Below are positions 44,109 through 53,241 of a stretch of DNA of 64,000 nt, one piece after another. A program made the position numbers and the translations under genes. Each line of letters opens with the position of its first letter. The stretch's first letter is position 1. Under the pieces are notes generated by a model. That model saw only the letters and a program-made list of their open reading frames with translations. It ran no database searches and was not told the origin of the DNA. Source of the stretch: Candidatus Bilophila faecipullorum (lineage in GTDB: Bacteria > Desulfobacterota > Desulfovibrionia > Desulfovibrionales > Desulfovibrionaceae); the NCBI GenBank assembly GCA_944326695.1, contig CALVEZ010000003.1:1-64000 (forward strand), given 5' to 3'.

Positions 44109-44135
44109 CAAAAAAAGGAATCCTGTGGATTCCTT
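44109..44135 (-). terminator. Intrinsic terminator between rplY and pth
   Basis: On the minus strand AAGGAATCC pairs with GGATTCCTT across ACA and is followed by a run of T. It would end most rplY transcripts before pth, so pth may need read-through or its own promoter. Confidence 0.75.
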
Positions 44136-44189
44136 CCCGTTTTTCCTGAGCCCTTGAGCCGCCCCCGCTCGAAAAGGGGGGGAAGCAAC

Positions 44190-44303
44190 ATCGCCTCGGG
44201 GAGAGAAACCCTGCGGCACGACCCGGACGGGCCGTGGCAGAAATCCCTTGGAAGCAGCGCGGCCTTTCCCTTGGAAAGACGCCCCTTCCCTCCCCGAGGC
44301 GAT
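44190..44303 (-). other. Possible structured RNA between rplY and pth
   Basis: A 14-bp outer stem (ATCGCCTCGGGGAG, 44190-44203, with its complement at 44290-44303) encloses about 86 bases. Inside, CACGGCCC with GGGTCGTG, and CTTTCC with GGGAAAG, can form two hairpins. It begins right after the rplY stop. No known RNA family is recognised. It may be a 3' UTR element of rplY. Confidence 0.4.
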
Positions 44304-44311
44304 ACGTTTAG

Positions 44312-44893
44312 CTATTCAGCCGCCGCATCGTCGCCGCCGCCGGGCATGAGCACGGAAATAATGGCGTAGTTGTTGTCGTAAGCGGCCTTGACGCCTTCGG
44401 GAAGCTGCACGTCAGCGATCTGGATGGTCGTGCCCACGTCCATGCCGGAGATGTCGATGGTCACCTTGGCAGGCATATCGAGGGGCTTCGCCATAAGCTG
44501 AATCTGTTCGCGGTAGGTTTCGAGCTTGCCGCCCACCTTGGTGCCGCGAGCCACGCCGCTGAATTCGACGGGCACGGTGATCTTGACGGGCTTGTCGAGA
44601 TCGACGCCGTAGAAGTCGATGTGCGTAAAGTTGCTCTTGATCGGGTCGCGCTGGGTCTGCCAGATGAGCACGGGATGCGTGCCTTCGCCTTCGATTTCAA
44701 GGTTGAACACTGTGGTGCGGCCAACCTGCGAGAAAATCTTGGTCAGCGCGCGGGCGGACATCTGGACGGGGATGTTTTCGCCCTTGGCGGTGTAGAAAAC
44801 GCCGGGGACGAGTTCTTCCTGACGGGTACGGCGGTTCGCGCCCTTGCCGAGACCGGCGCGCTTCTGAACGCTGAGCACTTTAAGATCGGACAT
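44312..44893 (-). CDS. rplY: 50S ribosomal protein L25 (general stress protein Ctc type)
   Basis: This 193-residue protein has the N-terminal L25 5S rRNA-binding domain (LSVQKRAGLGKGANRRTRQ) and a C-terminal TL5/CTC beta domain with VPVEFSGVARGTKVGGKLE and VTIDISGMDVGTTIQIADV. The tail is Ala/Glu-rich. The start is ATG at 44893, behind AAGGAGAAC. A frame ten codons longer has no ribosome binding site. It follows prs on the same strand by about 100 bases, the usual order in many bacteria. Confidence 0.94.
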   Translation of the reverse strand: MSDLKVLSVQKRAGLGKGANRRTRQEELVPGVFYTAKGENIPVQMSARALTKIFSQVGRTTVFNLEIEGEGTHPVLIWQTQRDPIKSNFTHIDFYGVDLDKPVKITVPVEFSGVARGTKVGGKLETYREQIQLMAKPLDMPAKVTIDISGMDVGTTIQIADVQLPEGVKAAYDNNYAIISVLMPGGGDDAAAE

Positions 44894-44990
44894 GTAAGTT
44901 CTCCTTGCCCTGCCGCGGCGCAACCGCGGGGGCAGATTCGCTGTGATGGCCGGAATCCCGGAGGATGCCGGAGAGGTTTTTCCTCGTTGC

Positions 44991-45926
44991 CTAGAAGAGC
45001 ACGCTCACGGAAGAGCCCGTGTGGATGTTGTGGATGCTCTTGGCAAGGAGGCTGGCCACGGAAACGACCTGCAGCTTCGGGCAGACTTCAAGGCGTTCGG
45101 CGGACGGGATGGTGTCCGTGATGACGACCTTGGAAAAGACCGAGCTGTTGAGGCGTTCGAGGGCCGGACCGGAAAGGACACCGTGCGTGGCGCAGGCGTA
45201 GACCTCGCGCGCGCCTTCGCGCAGCAGCACTTCGGCCCCGGCGCAGATGGTGCCCGCGGTGTCGATGATGTCGTCCACGAGCACGGCGATCTTGCCTTCC
45301 ACATCCCCGATGACGTGCGTCGCCGTGGCCTGATTGGGCCGGTCGCGGCGCTTGTCGATGATGGCGAGGGGAGCTTCGATGCGCTTGGCGAAGGAACGGG
45401 CGCGTTCCACGCCGCCGGCGTCGGGAGACACCACGACGATCTCGCCCTTCATGGCCATGAAGGGTTCAAGCAGCACCTGCGACGCGAACAGATTGTCCAC
45501 GGGGCAGTTGAAGAAGCCTTGAATCTGTCCCGCATGCAAATCCACCGTCACCACGCGATGGGCTCCGGCGGTAGACAGGAAGTCGGCCACGAGCTTGGCG
45601 CTGATGGGCGCGCGCGGGCTGACCTTGCGGTCCTGACGGGCATAGCCGTAGTAGGGGATGACAGCGGTGATGCGGCCCGCGCTGGCGCGCTTGAGCGCGT
45701 CGAGCATGAGGCAGAGCTGCATCAGATTGAAGTTCACGGGCGCGCAGGTGGGCTGAATGACGAAAACATCGTCGCCGCGCACGCTGCTGCTGATTTCGAT
45801 GCGGCTTTCGCCGTCGCTGAACTTCTCGCACAGGGCCGGGGTCAACTGGCAGCCGAGGTGTTCGCAAATGGCCTGAGCCAAAGGCGCGTTGGCGGTGCCG
45901 GTCAGAATTTTGAGATCGCCGTACAT
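44991..45926 (-). CDS. prs: Ribose-phosphate pyrophosphokinase
   Basis: This 311-residue enzyme makes PRPP from ribose-5-phosphate and ATP. Signatures include [23 protein letters not shown], the metal-binding [12 protein letters not shown] and the PRPP loop [13 protein letters not shown]. The start is ATG at 45926, behind a weak AAGG-type site. A longer open frame runs into the tRNA-Gln gene and is rejected. It lies between tRNA-Gln and rplY in the conserved housekeeping order. Confidence 0.95.
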   Translation of the reverse strand: MYGDLKILTGTANAPLAQAICEHLGCQLTPALCEKFSDGESRIEISSSVRGDDVFVIQPTCAPVNFNLMQLCLMLDALKRASAGRITAVIPYYGYARQDRKVSPRAPISAKLVADFLSTAGAHRVVTVDLHAGQIQGFFNCPVDNLFASQVLLEPFMAMKGEIVVVSPDAGGVERARSFAKRIEAPLAIIDKRRDRPNQATATHVIGDVEGKIAVLVDDIIDTAGTICAGAEVLLREGAREVYACATHGVLSGPALERLNSSVFSKVVITDTIPSAERLEVCPKLQVVSVASLLAKSIHNIHTGSSVSVLF

Positions 45927-45970
45927 AAGGGGAGGCCTTCCGGTTGAGAAACCTCTAAAGCGCAAAAAAA

Positions 45971-46046
45971 TGGCTGGGGCGGAAGGACTTGAACCCTCGA
46001 ATGACGGGACCAAAACCCGTTGCCTTACCTGCTTGGCTACACCCCA
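45971..46046 (-). tRNA. tRNA-Gln (anticodon TTG)
   Basis: On the minus strand the 76 bases start TGGGGTGTAGCCAAG and end with CGCCCCAGCCA, so CCA is encoded. The acceptor stem TGGGGTG pairs with CGCCCCA (one T-G wobble). The anticodon stem ACGGG/CCCGT encloses the loop TTTTGGT, giving anticodon TTG for glutamine. The T-arm GAGGGTTCAAGTCCTTC is normal. It lies between ispE and prs, its usual neighbours. Confidence 0.95.
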
Positions 46047-46079
46047 GCGTGACAAAGATTTCCTTGACGGGTGGAAATC

Positions 46080-47003
46080 TTACAATGCGTGGACATGAAC
46101 GGCCACGTCTTTTTCCCGGAAACCCTCCGCCACCCTGCGGGCGTCCTCCGCCCTCCTGAACAGGCCGAACAGGGAGGAACCGCTGCCGCTCATCACGGCC
46201 ACAAACGCTCCTTCCCGAAGAAGCCGTTCCCGGAGGCGGCGCAAACGGGGAAACGCCTCGAACACGGGCGGCTCAAAACTGTTTTCAAGCCAACGGATCG
46301 AAGCCCTGCCCGCGGAAGGGTTCTGAGAGGCATGGTTTATAGCCTCATTCCGGCCTTCTGTCAACGGCACGGGGCGGCTTTTCGCCCATCTGTCCCACGC
46401 GCCGTAGGCCCACGGCGTGGAGACGCGCTCGGCCGGGCAGAGCAGAACAAGGCTTGCCCCACCCACCCCGGATTCCTCCAGCCATGCCGGGCAGGGCGCG
46501 AGGCGCTCCCCAATGCCCGAGGCACGGCAGGGAACATTATAGAGGAAGAAAGGCACGTCCGCCCCGATGCGGGCCGCCAACGCCGCCAGATCGGAAACTG
46601 GCAAAGGCGCGGGGGCGATGGCGTTCAACCAGCCGAGGAGCGCGGCGGCGTCCGCGCTGCCCCCGCCAAGCCCCGCCCCGTGCGGGATGCCCTTCTCAAG
46701 CGCCGCCTTCACCGCCGGGCGAAAACCCGACGCCTCGGCAAAAAGGCGGTAGGCTTTGGTCAGCGTGTTGTCCACGGGATCGATGCCCGGCACGTCGCAG
46801 CCGAGGGTCAGCCCCGCCCCGCCGCCGGGGGAGAGGCGCAGCGTATCGAAGGGCTCGCGCAAGGGCACGAACACCGTATCCAGCTCATGCCAGCCATCGG
46901 GCCGCACGCCCGTAATCCGCAGCGTCAGGTTGATCTTGCAGCCCACCCGCAGGCTTGTCTCCTCACCGCTTGCAAAGCGTTCCCGCATCCCTTGCGTTTC
47001 CAC
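46080..47003 (-). CDS. ispE: 4-diphosphocytidyl-2-C-methyl-D-erythritol kinase
   Basis: This 307-residue GHMP kinase acts in the non-mevalonate isoprenoid pathway. It has KINLTLRITGVRPDGWHEL, the ATP-binding PHGAGLGGGSADAAA and the C-terminal VMSGSGSSLFGLF. The start chosen is GTG at 47003 because AAGGAGG lies seven bases before it. The frame stays open 15 codons further and an ATG occurs five codons later. It is first in the ispE-tRNA-prs-rplY-pth order. Confidence 0.93.
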   Translation of the reverse strand: METQGMRERFASGEETSLRVGCKINLTLRITGVRPDGWHELDTVFVPLREPFDTLRLSPGGGAGLTLGCDVPGIDPVDNTLTKAYRLFAEASGFRPAVKAALEKGIPHGAGLGGGSADAAALLGWLNAIAPAPLPVSDLAALAARIGADVPFFLYNVPCRASGIGERLAPCPAWLEESGVGGASLVLLCPAERVSTPWAYGAWDRWAKSRPVPLTEGRNEAINHASQNPSAGRASIRWLENSFEPPVFEAFPRLRRLRERLLREGAFVAVMSGSGSSLFGLFRRAEDARRVAEGFREKDVAVHVHAL

Positions 47004-47268
47004 CGTTCCGCCTCCTTGCCGCGCCCAAGGCGCTGTTTGTCCGTCCAAACGATATGTTCCGATTTTCTTTTATCATCTTTCGTGTTCCAACGTTTGACAA
47101 GCCCTGTGGACTCATGGCACAAAACCCGTGTCTAAGAGGCTTTCCATCCTAAAAATACGGATGGGGGGCGCAAGGGGGTTCCTTCGCCTGCCGCCTTTTT
47201 GGACGGAGGAAGGCGGGAGGTTCTATCTCCCTGACAACACCAACGATACCCGAGAGGGGGAGGTTTCT

Positions 47269-48384
47269 ATGGCACGCGCATGGATGAAAGCGGCTGTCGC
47301 GGGCATGGCCATCATGGCTATGGCCGCCCCGGTGCATGCTGCCGACACGATCAAAATCGGCGTTCCCGGCGCCCACTCCGGCGACCTTGTTTCCTACGGG
47401 ATGCCGAGCCTCAACGCGGCCCGCATCGTCGTGGAGGAATACAACGCCAAGGGCGGCATCCTCGGCAAGCAGATCGAAATCATTGCCCAGGATGACCAGT
47501 GCAAGCCCGAACTCGGCACCAACGCCGCCACCAAGGTTCTTTCCGAAGGTGCGGCCGTCGTGATGGGCTCCATCTGCTCCGGTGCGACCAAGGCGGCCCT
47601 GCCGATCTACAACGACGCGAAGATCGTGTCCATTTCCCCCTCGGCCACCACGCCCGAACTCACCCAGAGCGGCGAGCATCCCTATTTCTTCCGCACCATC
47701 GCCTCGGACGACATGTCCGGCCATCTCGCCGGGACCTTCGCCAAGGACAAGCTCGGTCTGAAGAAGGTGGCCCTCCTGCACGACAAGGGCGACTACGGCC
47801 GCGGCTTCGTCAACTACGCCCGCGAAATCCTCGAAAAGGGCGGCGTGGAAATCGTTCTTGAGGAAGGCATCACTCCCGGTGCCGTGGACTACGGCGCGGT
47901 GATCCAGAAAATCCGCAAGTCCGGCGCCGAGGGCATCATCTTCGGCGGCTACCATCCCGAAGCCTCCAAGCTCGTGCAGCAGCTCGCCAAGAAGAAGGTG
48001 CAGGTTCCCTTCATCGGCCCCGACGGGGTGAAGGACGCCCAGTTCATCAAGGTAGCCGGCAAGAACGCCGAAGGCGTCTACGCCACCGGCCCCACCGACG
48101 TTTCCAAGCTGCCCATGAACATTCAGGCGCACGAGAACCACAAGAAGAAGTACGGCTCCGAGCCGGGCGCCTTCTATGACAACGCCTACTCCGCGACCAT
48201 CGCGCTGCTCGAAGCCATCAAGGCCGCGGGCGGCACCGATTCGCAGAAGATCATGGAAGCCCTGCGCACCAACGAAGTGGACACGCCCCTCGGCAAGATC
48301 AAGTTCGACGCCAAGGGCGACGCCGAAGGCATCGGCTTCTCCATCTATCAGGTGCAGAAAGGCCAGTTCGTCGAGCTGAAGTAA
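47269..48384 (+). CDS. livK: Branched-chain amino acid-binding protein
   Basis: This 371-residue periplasmic binding protein of the Leu/Ile/Val family has a Sec signal peptide (residues 1-24, ending PVHA). The mature part begins ADTIKIGVPGAHSGDLVSYG, and VMGSICSGATKAALPIY is the ligand-site region. ATG at 47269 follows GAGGTTTCT. The frame is open upstream without homology. It heads the livKHMGF operon. TTGACA at 47093 may be a -35 but lacks a good -10. The actual ligand could be another amino acid. Confidence 0.9.
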   Translation: MARAWMKAAVAGMAIMAMAAPVHAADTIKIGVPGAHSGDLVSYGMPSLNAARIVVEEYNAKGGILGKQIEIIAQDDQCKPELGTNAATKVLSEGAAVVMGSICSGATKAALPIYNDAKIVSISPSATTPELTQSGEHPYFFRTIASDDMSGHLAGTFAKDKLGLKKVALLHDKGDYGRGFVNYAREILEKGGVEIVLEEGITPGAVDYGAVIQKIRKSGAEGIIFGGYHPEASKLVQQLAKKKVQVPFIGPDGVKDAQFIKVAGKNAEGVYATGPTDVSKLPMNIQAHENHKKKYGSEPGAFYDNAYSATIALLEAIKAAGGTDSQKIMEALRTNEVDTPLGKIKFDAKGDAEGIGFSIYQVQKGQFVELK

Positions 48385-48622
48385 CGATCCACGCGCATCC
48401 GCCCGCCGGATACGCGACGCCGCACGTTCACCCTGCATCTTGCCCTTTGCCGCGAGGTGCAGGGTGAACCGCACGTAATATCCGGCGGACGACAAGGCGA
48501 CGATCCTTTATTTTCCACTATTTTCGGCATTCCATCACCGCGCGGGCGGAATGGGACGTTTCAGGGAGCAGCTTCCCGGACGGGGCTTCGCCTTTCGCCG
48601 GAGCAACCAGCGAGCAAGGCCA

Positions 48623-49531
48623 ATGGATTTGCAATATTTCATCGAACTTTTTTGCGGCGGGCTCACCAGAGGCAGCATCTACGCGCTCATCGCGCTGGGC
48701 TACACGATGGTGTACGGGATCATCGAGCTTATCAACTTCGCCCACGGCGAAATCTACATGATCGGCGCCTTCACCGCGCTCATCGTGGCGAGCGCCCTCG
48801 GGATCATGGGCTTCCCGGCCGCGGGGATCATCGTCATTGCGGCGCTGGCGGCGGTCATCTGGTGCGCGGCCTACGGCTATACCATCGAGAAGATCGCCTA
48901 CCGCCCCCTGCGCGGCGCGCCCCGGCTCTCTCCCCTCATCTCCGCCATCGGCGTGTCGATCTTCCTCCAGAACTATGTGAGTCTGGCCCAGACCTCCGAC
49001 TTCGTGGCCTTTCCTCAGCTCATCGGCGAATTCGAGTTTCTGGACCCCATTTCCCACATCATCGGCACCAGCGACTTCCTGATCATCGCCACGAGCTTCG
49101 TCACGATGGTGGCCCTGACCCTCTTCATCCAGTACACCAAGATGGGCAAGGCCATGCGCGCCACCGCGCAGAACCGCAAGATGGCCATGCTGCTCGGCAT
49201 CGACGCCGACCGGATCATCTCGCTGACCTTCATCATCGGCTCGTCGCTGGCGGCCATCGGGGGCGTGCTCATCGCCAACCATGTGGGCCAGATCAACTTC
49301 TTCATCGGCTTCATTGCGGGCATCAAGGCGTTCACGGCGGCCGTGCTCGGGGGCATCGGGTCCATCCCCGGCGCGATGGTCGGCGGCCTTGTCCTCGGCC
49401 TGTGCGAGAGCTTTGCCAGCGGCTACGTGTCGAGCGCCTACGAAGACGCCCTCGCCTTCGCCCTGCTGGTGCTCATTCTTATCTTCCGTCCGGCGGGCAT
49501 CCTCGGAAAGCCCAAAGTCCAAAAGGTTTAG
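48623..49531 (+). CDS. livH: Branched-chain amino acid ABC permease LivH
   Basis: This 302-residue inner-membrane permease has about eight predicted helices. The LivH start GLTRGSIYALIALGYTMVYGII, the loop NFAHGEIYMIGAF and the cytoplasmic MRATAQNRKMAMLLGID ending in GIGSIPGAMVGG are typical. ATG at 48623 is preceded by AGCAAGG. A 240-base gap after livK contains an inverted repeat (GCACGTTCACCCTGCA and its partial complement) that may limit read-through from the abundant binding protein. Confidence 0.93.
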   Translation: MDLQYFIELFCGGLTRGSIYALIALGYTMVYGIIELINFAHGEIYMIGAFTALIVASALGIMGFPAAGIIVIAALAAVIWCAAYGYTIEKIAYRPLRGAPRLSPLISAIGVSIFLQNYVSLAQTSDFVAFPQLIGEFEFLDPISHIIGTSDFLIIATSFVTMVALTLFIQYTKMGKAMRATAQNRKMAMLLGIDADRIISLTFIIGSSLAAIGGVLIANHVGQINFFIGFIAGIKAFTAAVLGGIGSIPGAMVGGLVLGLCESFASGYVSSAYEDALAFALLVLILIFRPAGILGKPKVQKV

Positions 49532-49540
49532 GGGGTCGTC

Positions 49541-50785
49541 ATGAACATTATCCTCAAGGCGCTCATGGTCAGCGTGTGGTTCATGGCGCTCACCTTCCCG
49601 CTCGTCGTCATGAAGGTCGACGCGCTGAACAACGCCATCTCCTTCCGCTGGGAAAACATGGCCACCATCGGTGCGGGAGCCTTCGTGCTCTCCATTTTCT
49701 GGCGCTGGAGCATGGAACGCAAGGCCAGCGGCCGGGCGTCATCCGGGCCTTCCCTTTTCGCGCGTACCCTTGAGCAGGTCCGCCAACCCAAGACCCGCGT
49801 GGCCTGCCTCGGGCTTATCGCCGCGCTGATGATCGCCATGCCCTTCATCAGCTCCATGTATCAGGTCAACATCATGATCTCGGCGCTGATCTACATCATG
49901 CTCGGCCTCGGCCTGAACATCGTGGTCGGCCTCGCCGGACAGCTCGTGCTCGGCTACGCGGCCTTCTACGCCGTGGGCGCGTATACCTACGGCCTCCTGA
50001 ACACCTATTTCGGCCTCGGCTTCTGGGCCGTGCTCCCGGTGGGCGGCATCATGGCGGCGCTGTTCGGGCTCATGCTCGGTTTCCCGGTCCTGCGGCTCAA
50101 GGGCGACTATCTGGCCATCGTCACCCTCGGCTTCGGGGAAATCATCCGCCTCGTGCTGGAAAACTGGACCGATGTCACCAAGGGCTCCTTCGGCCTCTCC
50201 AACCTCAGCCGCCCTTCCTTCTTCGGCATGGAAATGGGCGTGACCGAGGCCACCAACTACATTTACTACATCGTCCTCGCGGCCGTGGTCGTGACCATCA
50301 TCGTGGTCGGACGGCTCAAGCATTCCCGCATCGGCCTTGCCCTGCAAGCCCTGCGCGAAGACGAAATCGCCTGCGAAGCCATGGGCATCGACCTGACCAA
50401 GGTGAAACTTTCGGCCTTCGCGCTCGGCTCCTGCTGGGCGGGCTTCGCCGGAGTCATCTTCGCGGCCAAGACGACCTTCATCAACCCCGCGAGCTTCACC
50501 TTCATGGAATCAGCCATGATCCTCTCGATGGTGGTGCTCGGCGGCATGGGCTCCGTGCTCGGCGTGACCATCGCAGCGGCCATTCTGGTACTTGCGCCCG
50601 AATACCTGCGCGCCTTCTCGGAATACCGGATGCTGCTTTTCGGCGCGGTCATGGTGATCATGATGATCTACCGCCCGCAGGGGCTCATTTCGGGTGAAAA
50701 GCGTACCTACAAAATCACGAACAAGGACAAGGTCGACCGCACCGAATCGGTCTTCGATGCTCCTGCCGCCGGAGGTCAGGCATGA
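49541..50785 (+). CDS. livM: Branched-chain amino acid ABC permease LivM
   Basis: This 414-residue permease pairs with LivH. An N-terminal extension with two helices precedes the conserved core, which starts near LGLGLNIVVGLAGQLVLGYAAFYAVGAYTY in two parts. The loop ALREDEIACEAMGIDLTKVKL contacts the ATPases. The length matches LivM with its extra N-terminal region. The stop overlaps the livG ATG by four bases. Confidence 0.93.
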   Translation: MNIILKALMVSVWFMALTFPLVVMKVDALNNAISFRWENMATIGAGAFVLSIFWRWSMERKASGRASSGPSLFARTLEQVRQPKTRVACLGLIAALMIAMPFISSMYQVNIMISALIYIMLGLGLNIVVGLAGQLVLGYAAFYAVGAYTYGLLNTYFGLGFWAVLPVGGIMAALFGLMLGFPVLRLKGDYLAIVTLGFGEIIRLVLENWTDVTKGSFGLSNLSRPSFFGMEMGVTEATNYIYYIVLAAVVVTIIVVGRLKHSRIGLALQALREDEIACEAMGIDLTKVKLSAFALGSCWAGFAGVIFAAKTTFINPASFTFMESAMILSMVVLGGMGSVLGVTIAAAILVLAPEYLRAFSEYRMLLFGAVMVIMMIYRPQGLISGEKRTYKITNKDKVDRTESVFDAPAAGGQA

Positions 50786-51573
50786 ATACCCCCGTGCTAG
50801 AAGTAAGCAACCTGTCCAAGAACTTCGGCGGATTGCGCGCCCTCAACGAAGTGGACCTCACTATCAACAAGCAGGAGATCGTCGCGCTCATCGGTCCCAA
50901 CGGCGCCGGGAAGACCACGTTCTTCAACTGCATCACCGGCATCTACGTGCCTACCGAAGGCACGGTGCAGCTGCACACGGCCGAAGGCGGGACTGTGACG
51001 CTCAACGGCATGAAGCCCAACGAGATCACCGCGCTCGGGATGGCCCGCACGTTCCAGAACATCCGCCTCTTCCCGACCATGACCGTGCTCGAAAACGTCA
51101 TGATCGGCCGCCATTGCCGCACAAAGGCGGGCATCCTCGGCGCCGTGCTGCAAGACCCGCGCACCCGGCAGGAGGAGCAGGACACCATCGACCGCAGCTA
51201 CGAGCTTTTGCGCGAGGTGGGCCTGAACATGCACTACAAGGACGAGGCGCGGAATCTCCCCTACGGCGCGCAGCGGCGGCTTGAAATCGCCCGCGCGCTG
51301 GCGACCGATCCCTCCGTGCTGCTGCTCGACGAGCCCGCAGCGGGCATGAACCCGCAGGAAACCCTTGAGCTCAAGACGCTCATCCTGCACCTGCGCAAGG
51401 AGTTCGGCCTCTCCATCCTGCTCATCGAGCACGACATGTCGATGGTCATGTCCCTTTCGGATCGCATCTACGTCATGGAATACGGCTCCCGCATCGCCAT
51501 GGGCACGCCGCAGGAAGTGCGCGAGAATCCCCGGGTCATCAAGGCCTATCTTGGAGAGTCCGACCATGCTTGA
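50782..51573 (+). CDS. livG: Branched-chain amino acid ABC ATPase LivG
   Basis: This 263-residue ATPase has Walker A GPNGAGKTTFFN, signature LPYGAQRRLEIARALATDP and Walker B VLLLDEPAAGMNPQE with the switch histidine in LIEHDMSMVM. The Tyr/Pro form of the signature is usual for LivG. ATG overlaps the livM stop, and its own stop overlaps the start of livF by eight bases, so translation is coupled through the operon. Confidence 0.95.
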   Translation: MNTPVLEVSNLSKNFGGLRALNEVDLTINKQEIVALIGPNGAGKTTFFNCITGIYVPTEGTVQLHTAEGGTVTLNGMKPNEITALGMARTFQNIRLFPTMTVLENVMIGRHCRTKAGILGAVLQDPRTRQEEQDTIDRSYELLREVGLNMHYKDEARNLPYGAQRRLEIARALATDPSVLLLDEPAAGMNPQETLELKTLILHLRKEFGLSILLIEHDMSMVMSLSDRIYVMEYGSRIAMGTPQEVRENPRVIKAYLGESDHA

Positions 51574-52270
51574 GCTTCGCAACGTCAATACCTTTTACGG
51601 CAATATTCAGGCGCTCCGAGACGTCAACCTGCGCATCGGCGATGGGGAAATCGTGACCCTCATCGGGGCCAACGGCGCGGGCAAGAGCACCACGCTCATG
51701 ACCATCTGCGGCGGAACGCCTCCGCGCAGCGGCGAGGTCTTCTTCAAGGGTCAGCCCATCCATGCCATGAAGCCCAACAAAATCGTTGCGCTGGGCATCA
51801 GTCAGGTACCTGAAGGCCGCCTTATCTTCCCCGATCTCACCGTTCAGGAAAACCTCGATCTTGGGGCCTTCCTGCGCAACGACAAGGACGGCATCAAAAA
51901 AGACCTCGAATACATCTTCGATCTCTTCCCCATCCTTGCCCAGCGCCGTACCCAGACGGGCGGCACGCTCTCCGGCGGCGAGCAGCAGATGCTGGCCATT
52001 TCCCGCGCGATTATGGCCCGGCCCACGCTGCTCCTGCTCGACGAGCCCTCCCTCGGCCTCGCACCTATCATCATTCAGCAGATTTTCTCCATTATCGAGA
52101 AGATCAATGCCGACGGGACCACGGTTTTCCTCGTGGAGCAGAACGCGAATCAGGCCCTGCGTATCGCCCACCGCGCCTACGTCATGGAGAACGGGCGCAT
52201 CGTCATGGAAGACGCTGCGGACCGCCTCCTCGCCAACCCTGACGTGCAGAAGGCGTATTTGGGGATGTAG
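51566..52270 (+). CDS. livF: Branched-chain amino acid ABC ATPase LivF
   Basis: This 234-residue ATPase is the last gene of the operon. Walker A is GANGAGKSTTLM, the signature LSGGEQQMLAISRAIMARP and Walker B LLLLDEPSLGLAP. ATG at 51566 lies inside the end of livG. Repeat element copy 8 begins a few bases after the stop and the T-rich terminator at 52454 follows. Confidence 0.95.
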   Translation: MLELRNVNTFYGNIQALRDVNLRIGDGEIVTLIGANGAGKSTTLMTICGGTPPRSGEVFFKGQPIHAMKPNKIVALGISQVPEGRLIFPDLTVQENLDLGAFLRNDKDGIKKDLEYIFDLFPILAQRRTQTGGTLSGGEQQMLAISRAIMARPTLLLLDEPSLGLAPIIIQQIFSIIEKINADGTTVFLVEQNANQALRIAHRAYVMENGRIVMEDAADRLLANPDVQKAYLGM

Positions 52271-52271
52271 G

Positions 52272-52385
52272 GAATTGGAGGGGGGAAGGGGAAACTTTCT
52301 CCAGAAAGTTTCCCCTTCCCCCCTCCAAACCTCCCCCCTTCCTCTTCAAAGACTTTCGACCTTATCGAATCCCTGTTCGGAGAGT
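52272..52385. repeat. ~110-bp intergenic palindromic element (copy 8)
   Basis: A 26-bp perfect stem (52275-52300 with 52303-52328, loop CC) is followed by a flank with CTTCAAAGACTTTCGACC and TTATCGAATCCCTGTTCGG. The left arm is nearly all purine. It starts right after the livF stop. Confidence 0.9.
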
Positions 52386-52453
52386 ACGGCGGACATCGCG
52401 TTTTTTCTTCGAGCTTCTTTCTGATAGAGCCTACATCAAAAAATATAATGGAA

Positions 52454-52489
52454 AACGGCCCGGAATAGGCATTCCGGGCCGTTCTTTTT
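52454..52489 (+). terminator. Intrinsic terminator downstream of livF
   Basis: AACGGCCCGGAAT pairs with ATTCCGGGCCGTT across AGGC and is followed by CTTTTTC. It is a strong Rho-independent terminator 180 bases after livF, beyond the repeat element. Confidence 0.85.
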
Positions 52490-52500
52490 CGTGTGATAGA

Positions 52501-52527
52501 AGAGAGAGAGAGAGAGAGAGAGAGAGA
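52501..52527. repeat. AG dinucleotide microsatellite
   Basis: Thirteen AG units run without interruption, preceded by AGA. It lies between the livF terminator and the 3' end of the convergent YdjM-like gene, outside any credible gene. Length variation would not shift a reading frame here. Confidence 0.9.
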
Positions 52528-52623
52528 ATGGGTGTGTGTCTTTTCTTGCCTCTCACCGACATTACAAACCAAGGGATGAACGAAGAGACAATCCTCTATT
52601 GACGTAAATCTCTCGGGCGACGC

Positions 52624-53175
52624 CTATAATATCGCCCGCACGGCCTCGTCGAAGACGCGCCGGGCCTGTTCGAACTGAAGCGCGATGGCTCCAAGGGCGA
52701 TGAAAAGAAAGACGGTTTCGCGCCATGTTCCGGTGCTGACCAGATTGATGCCAAAGCGTTTGGAGCCGCCGAAGGGATAGAGCGGCACCCGCATGGGCGT
52801 GAGTGCGTCCAGAAGGATATGGATGAGGCCGCCGAGTCCCACCCAGACCAGCAGATCGTTCCCGATGCCGCTGACCTCGGCCAACGCCGCCGGCGAGACG
52901 CCGGGGAAGGTGATATGCGTGGCCCGCAGCATATCCAGCACAATCTTTTGCGTGGGGAAGGTAAAGCCGAGCGCAATGATGATCAGGTACCAGCCGAACC
53001 AGTGCGACGTCTGGCGATGAATACGCCGCCAGACCTTCTGGTCCCCCCGCGCCATTGCCGTATCGATCATGTCCGGCAATACGCTTCCAACCAGCACGGC
53101 CACCAGCGCGGCGGGATGCGCCCCGACCGCCAGAGCGCCGGCCACAGCCACCGCCTTATGCGTAAACCACTTCAT
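52624..53175 (-). CDS. YdjM-like membrane-bound metal-dependent hydrolase (DUF457)
   Basis: This 183-residue membrane protein has four predicted helices. Family motifs are the N-terminal WFTHKAVAVAGALA, GSVLPDMIDT, HRQTSHWFGWY and the later GGLIHILLDALTPMRVPLYPF, whose His and Asp are thought to bind metal. In E. coli the homologue is LexA-regulated; no LexA box is recognised here. ATG at 53175 follows a weak AAAGAG. A candidate promoter is at 53212-53241. The substrate is unknown. Confidence 0.87.
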   Translation of the reverse strand: MKWFTHKAVAVAGALAVGAHPAALVAVLVGSVLPDMIDTAMARGDQKVWRRIHRQTSHWFGWYLIIIALGFTFPTQKIVLDMLRATHITFPGVSPAALAEVSGIGNDLLVWVGLGGLIHILLDALTPMRVPLYPFGGSKRFGINLVSTGTWRETVFLFIALGAIALQFEQARRVFDEAVRAIL

Positions 53176-53211
53176 GCTCTTTATCCGTAGGCTAAAGTAG
53201 GCAAAAACGGC

Positions 53212-53241
53212 ACATTACGCGTTAGACCACGCCGAGGTCAA
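53212..53241 (-). promoter_or_regulatory. Sigma70-type promoter of the YdjM-like gene
   Basis: On the minus strand TTGACC and TAATGT are separated by 18 bases, about 37 bases before the start codon. Confidence 0.5.

Noticed and set aside
47093-47121. Promoter of livK from a perfect TTGACA
   Set aside because: No acceptable -10 hexamer lies at 16-18 bases; the best is GCACAA.
52177-52572. Open frame through the AG microsatellite
   Set aside because: It reads through the 3' end of livF, a repeat element and a terminator, and encodes only Ser-Leu repeats there.
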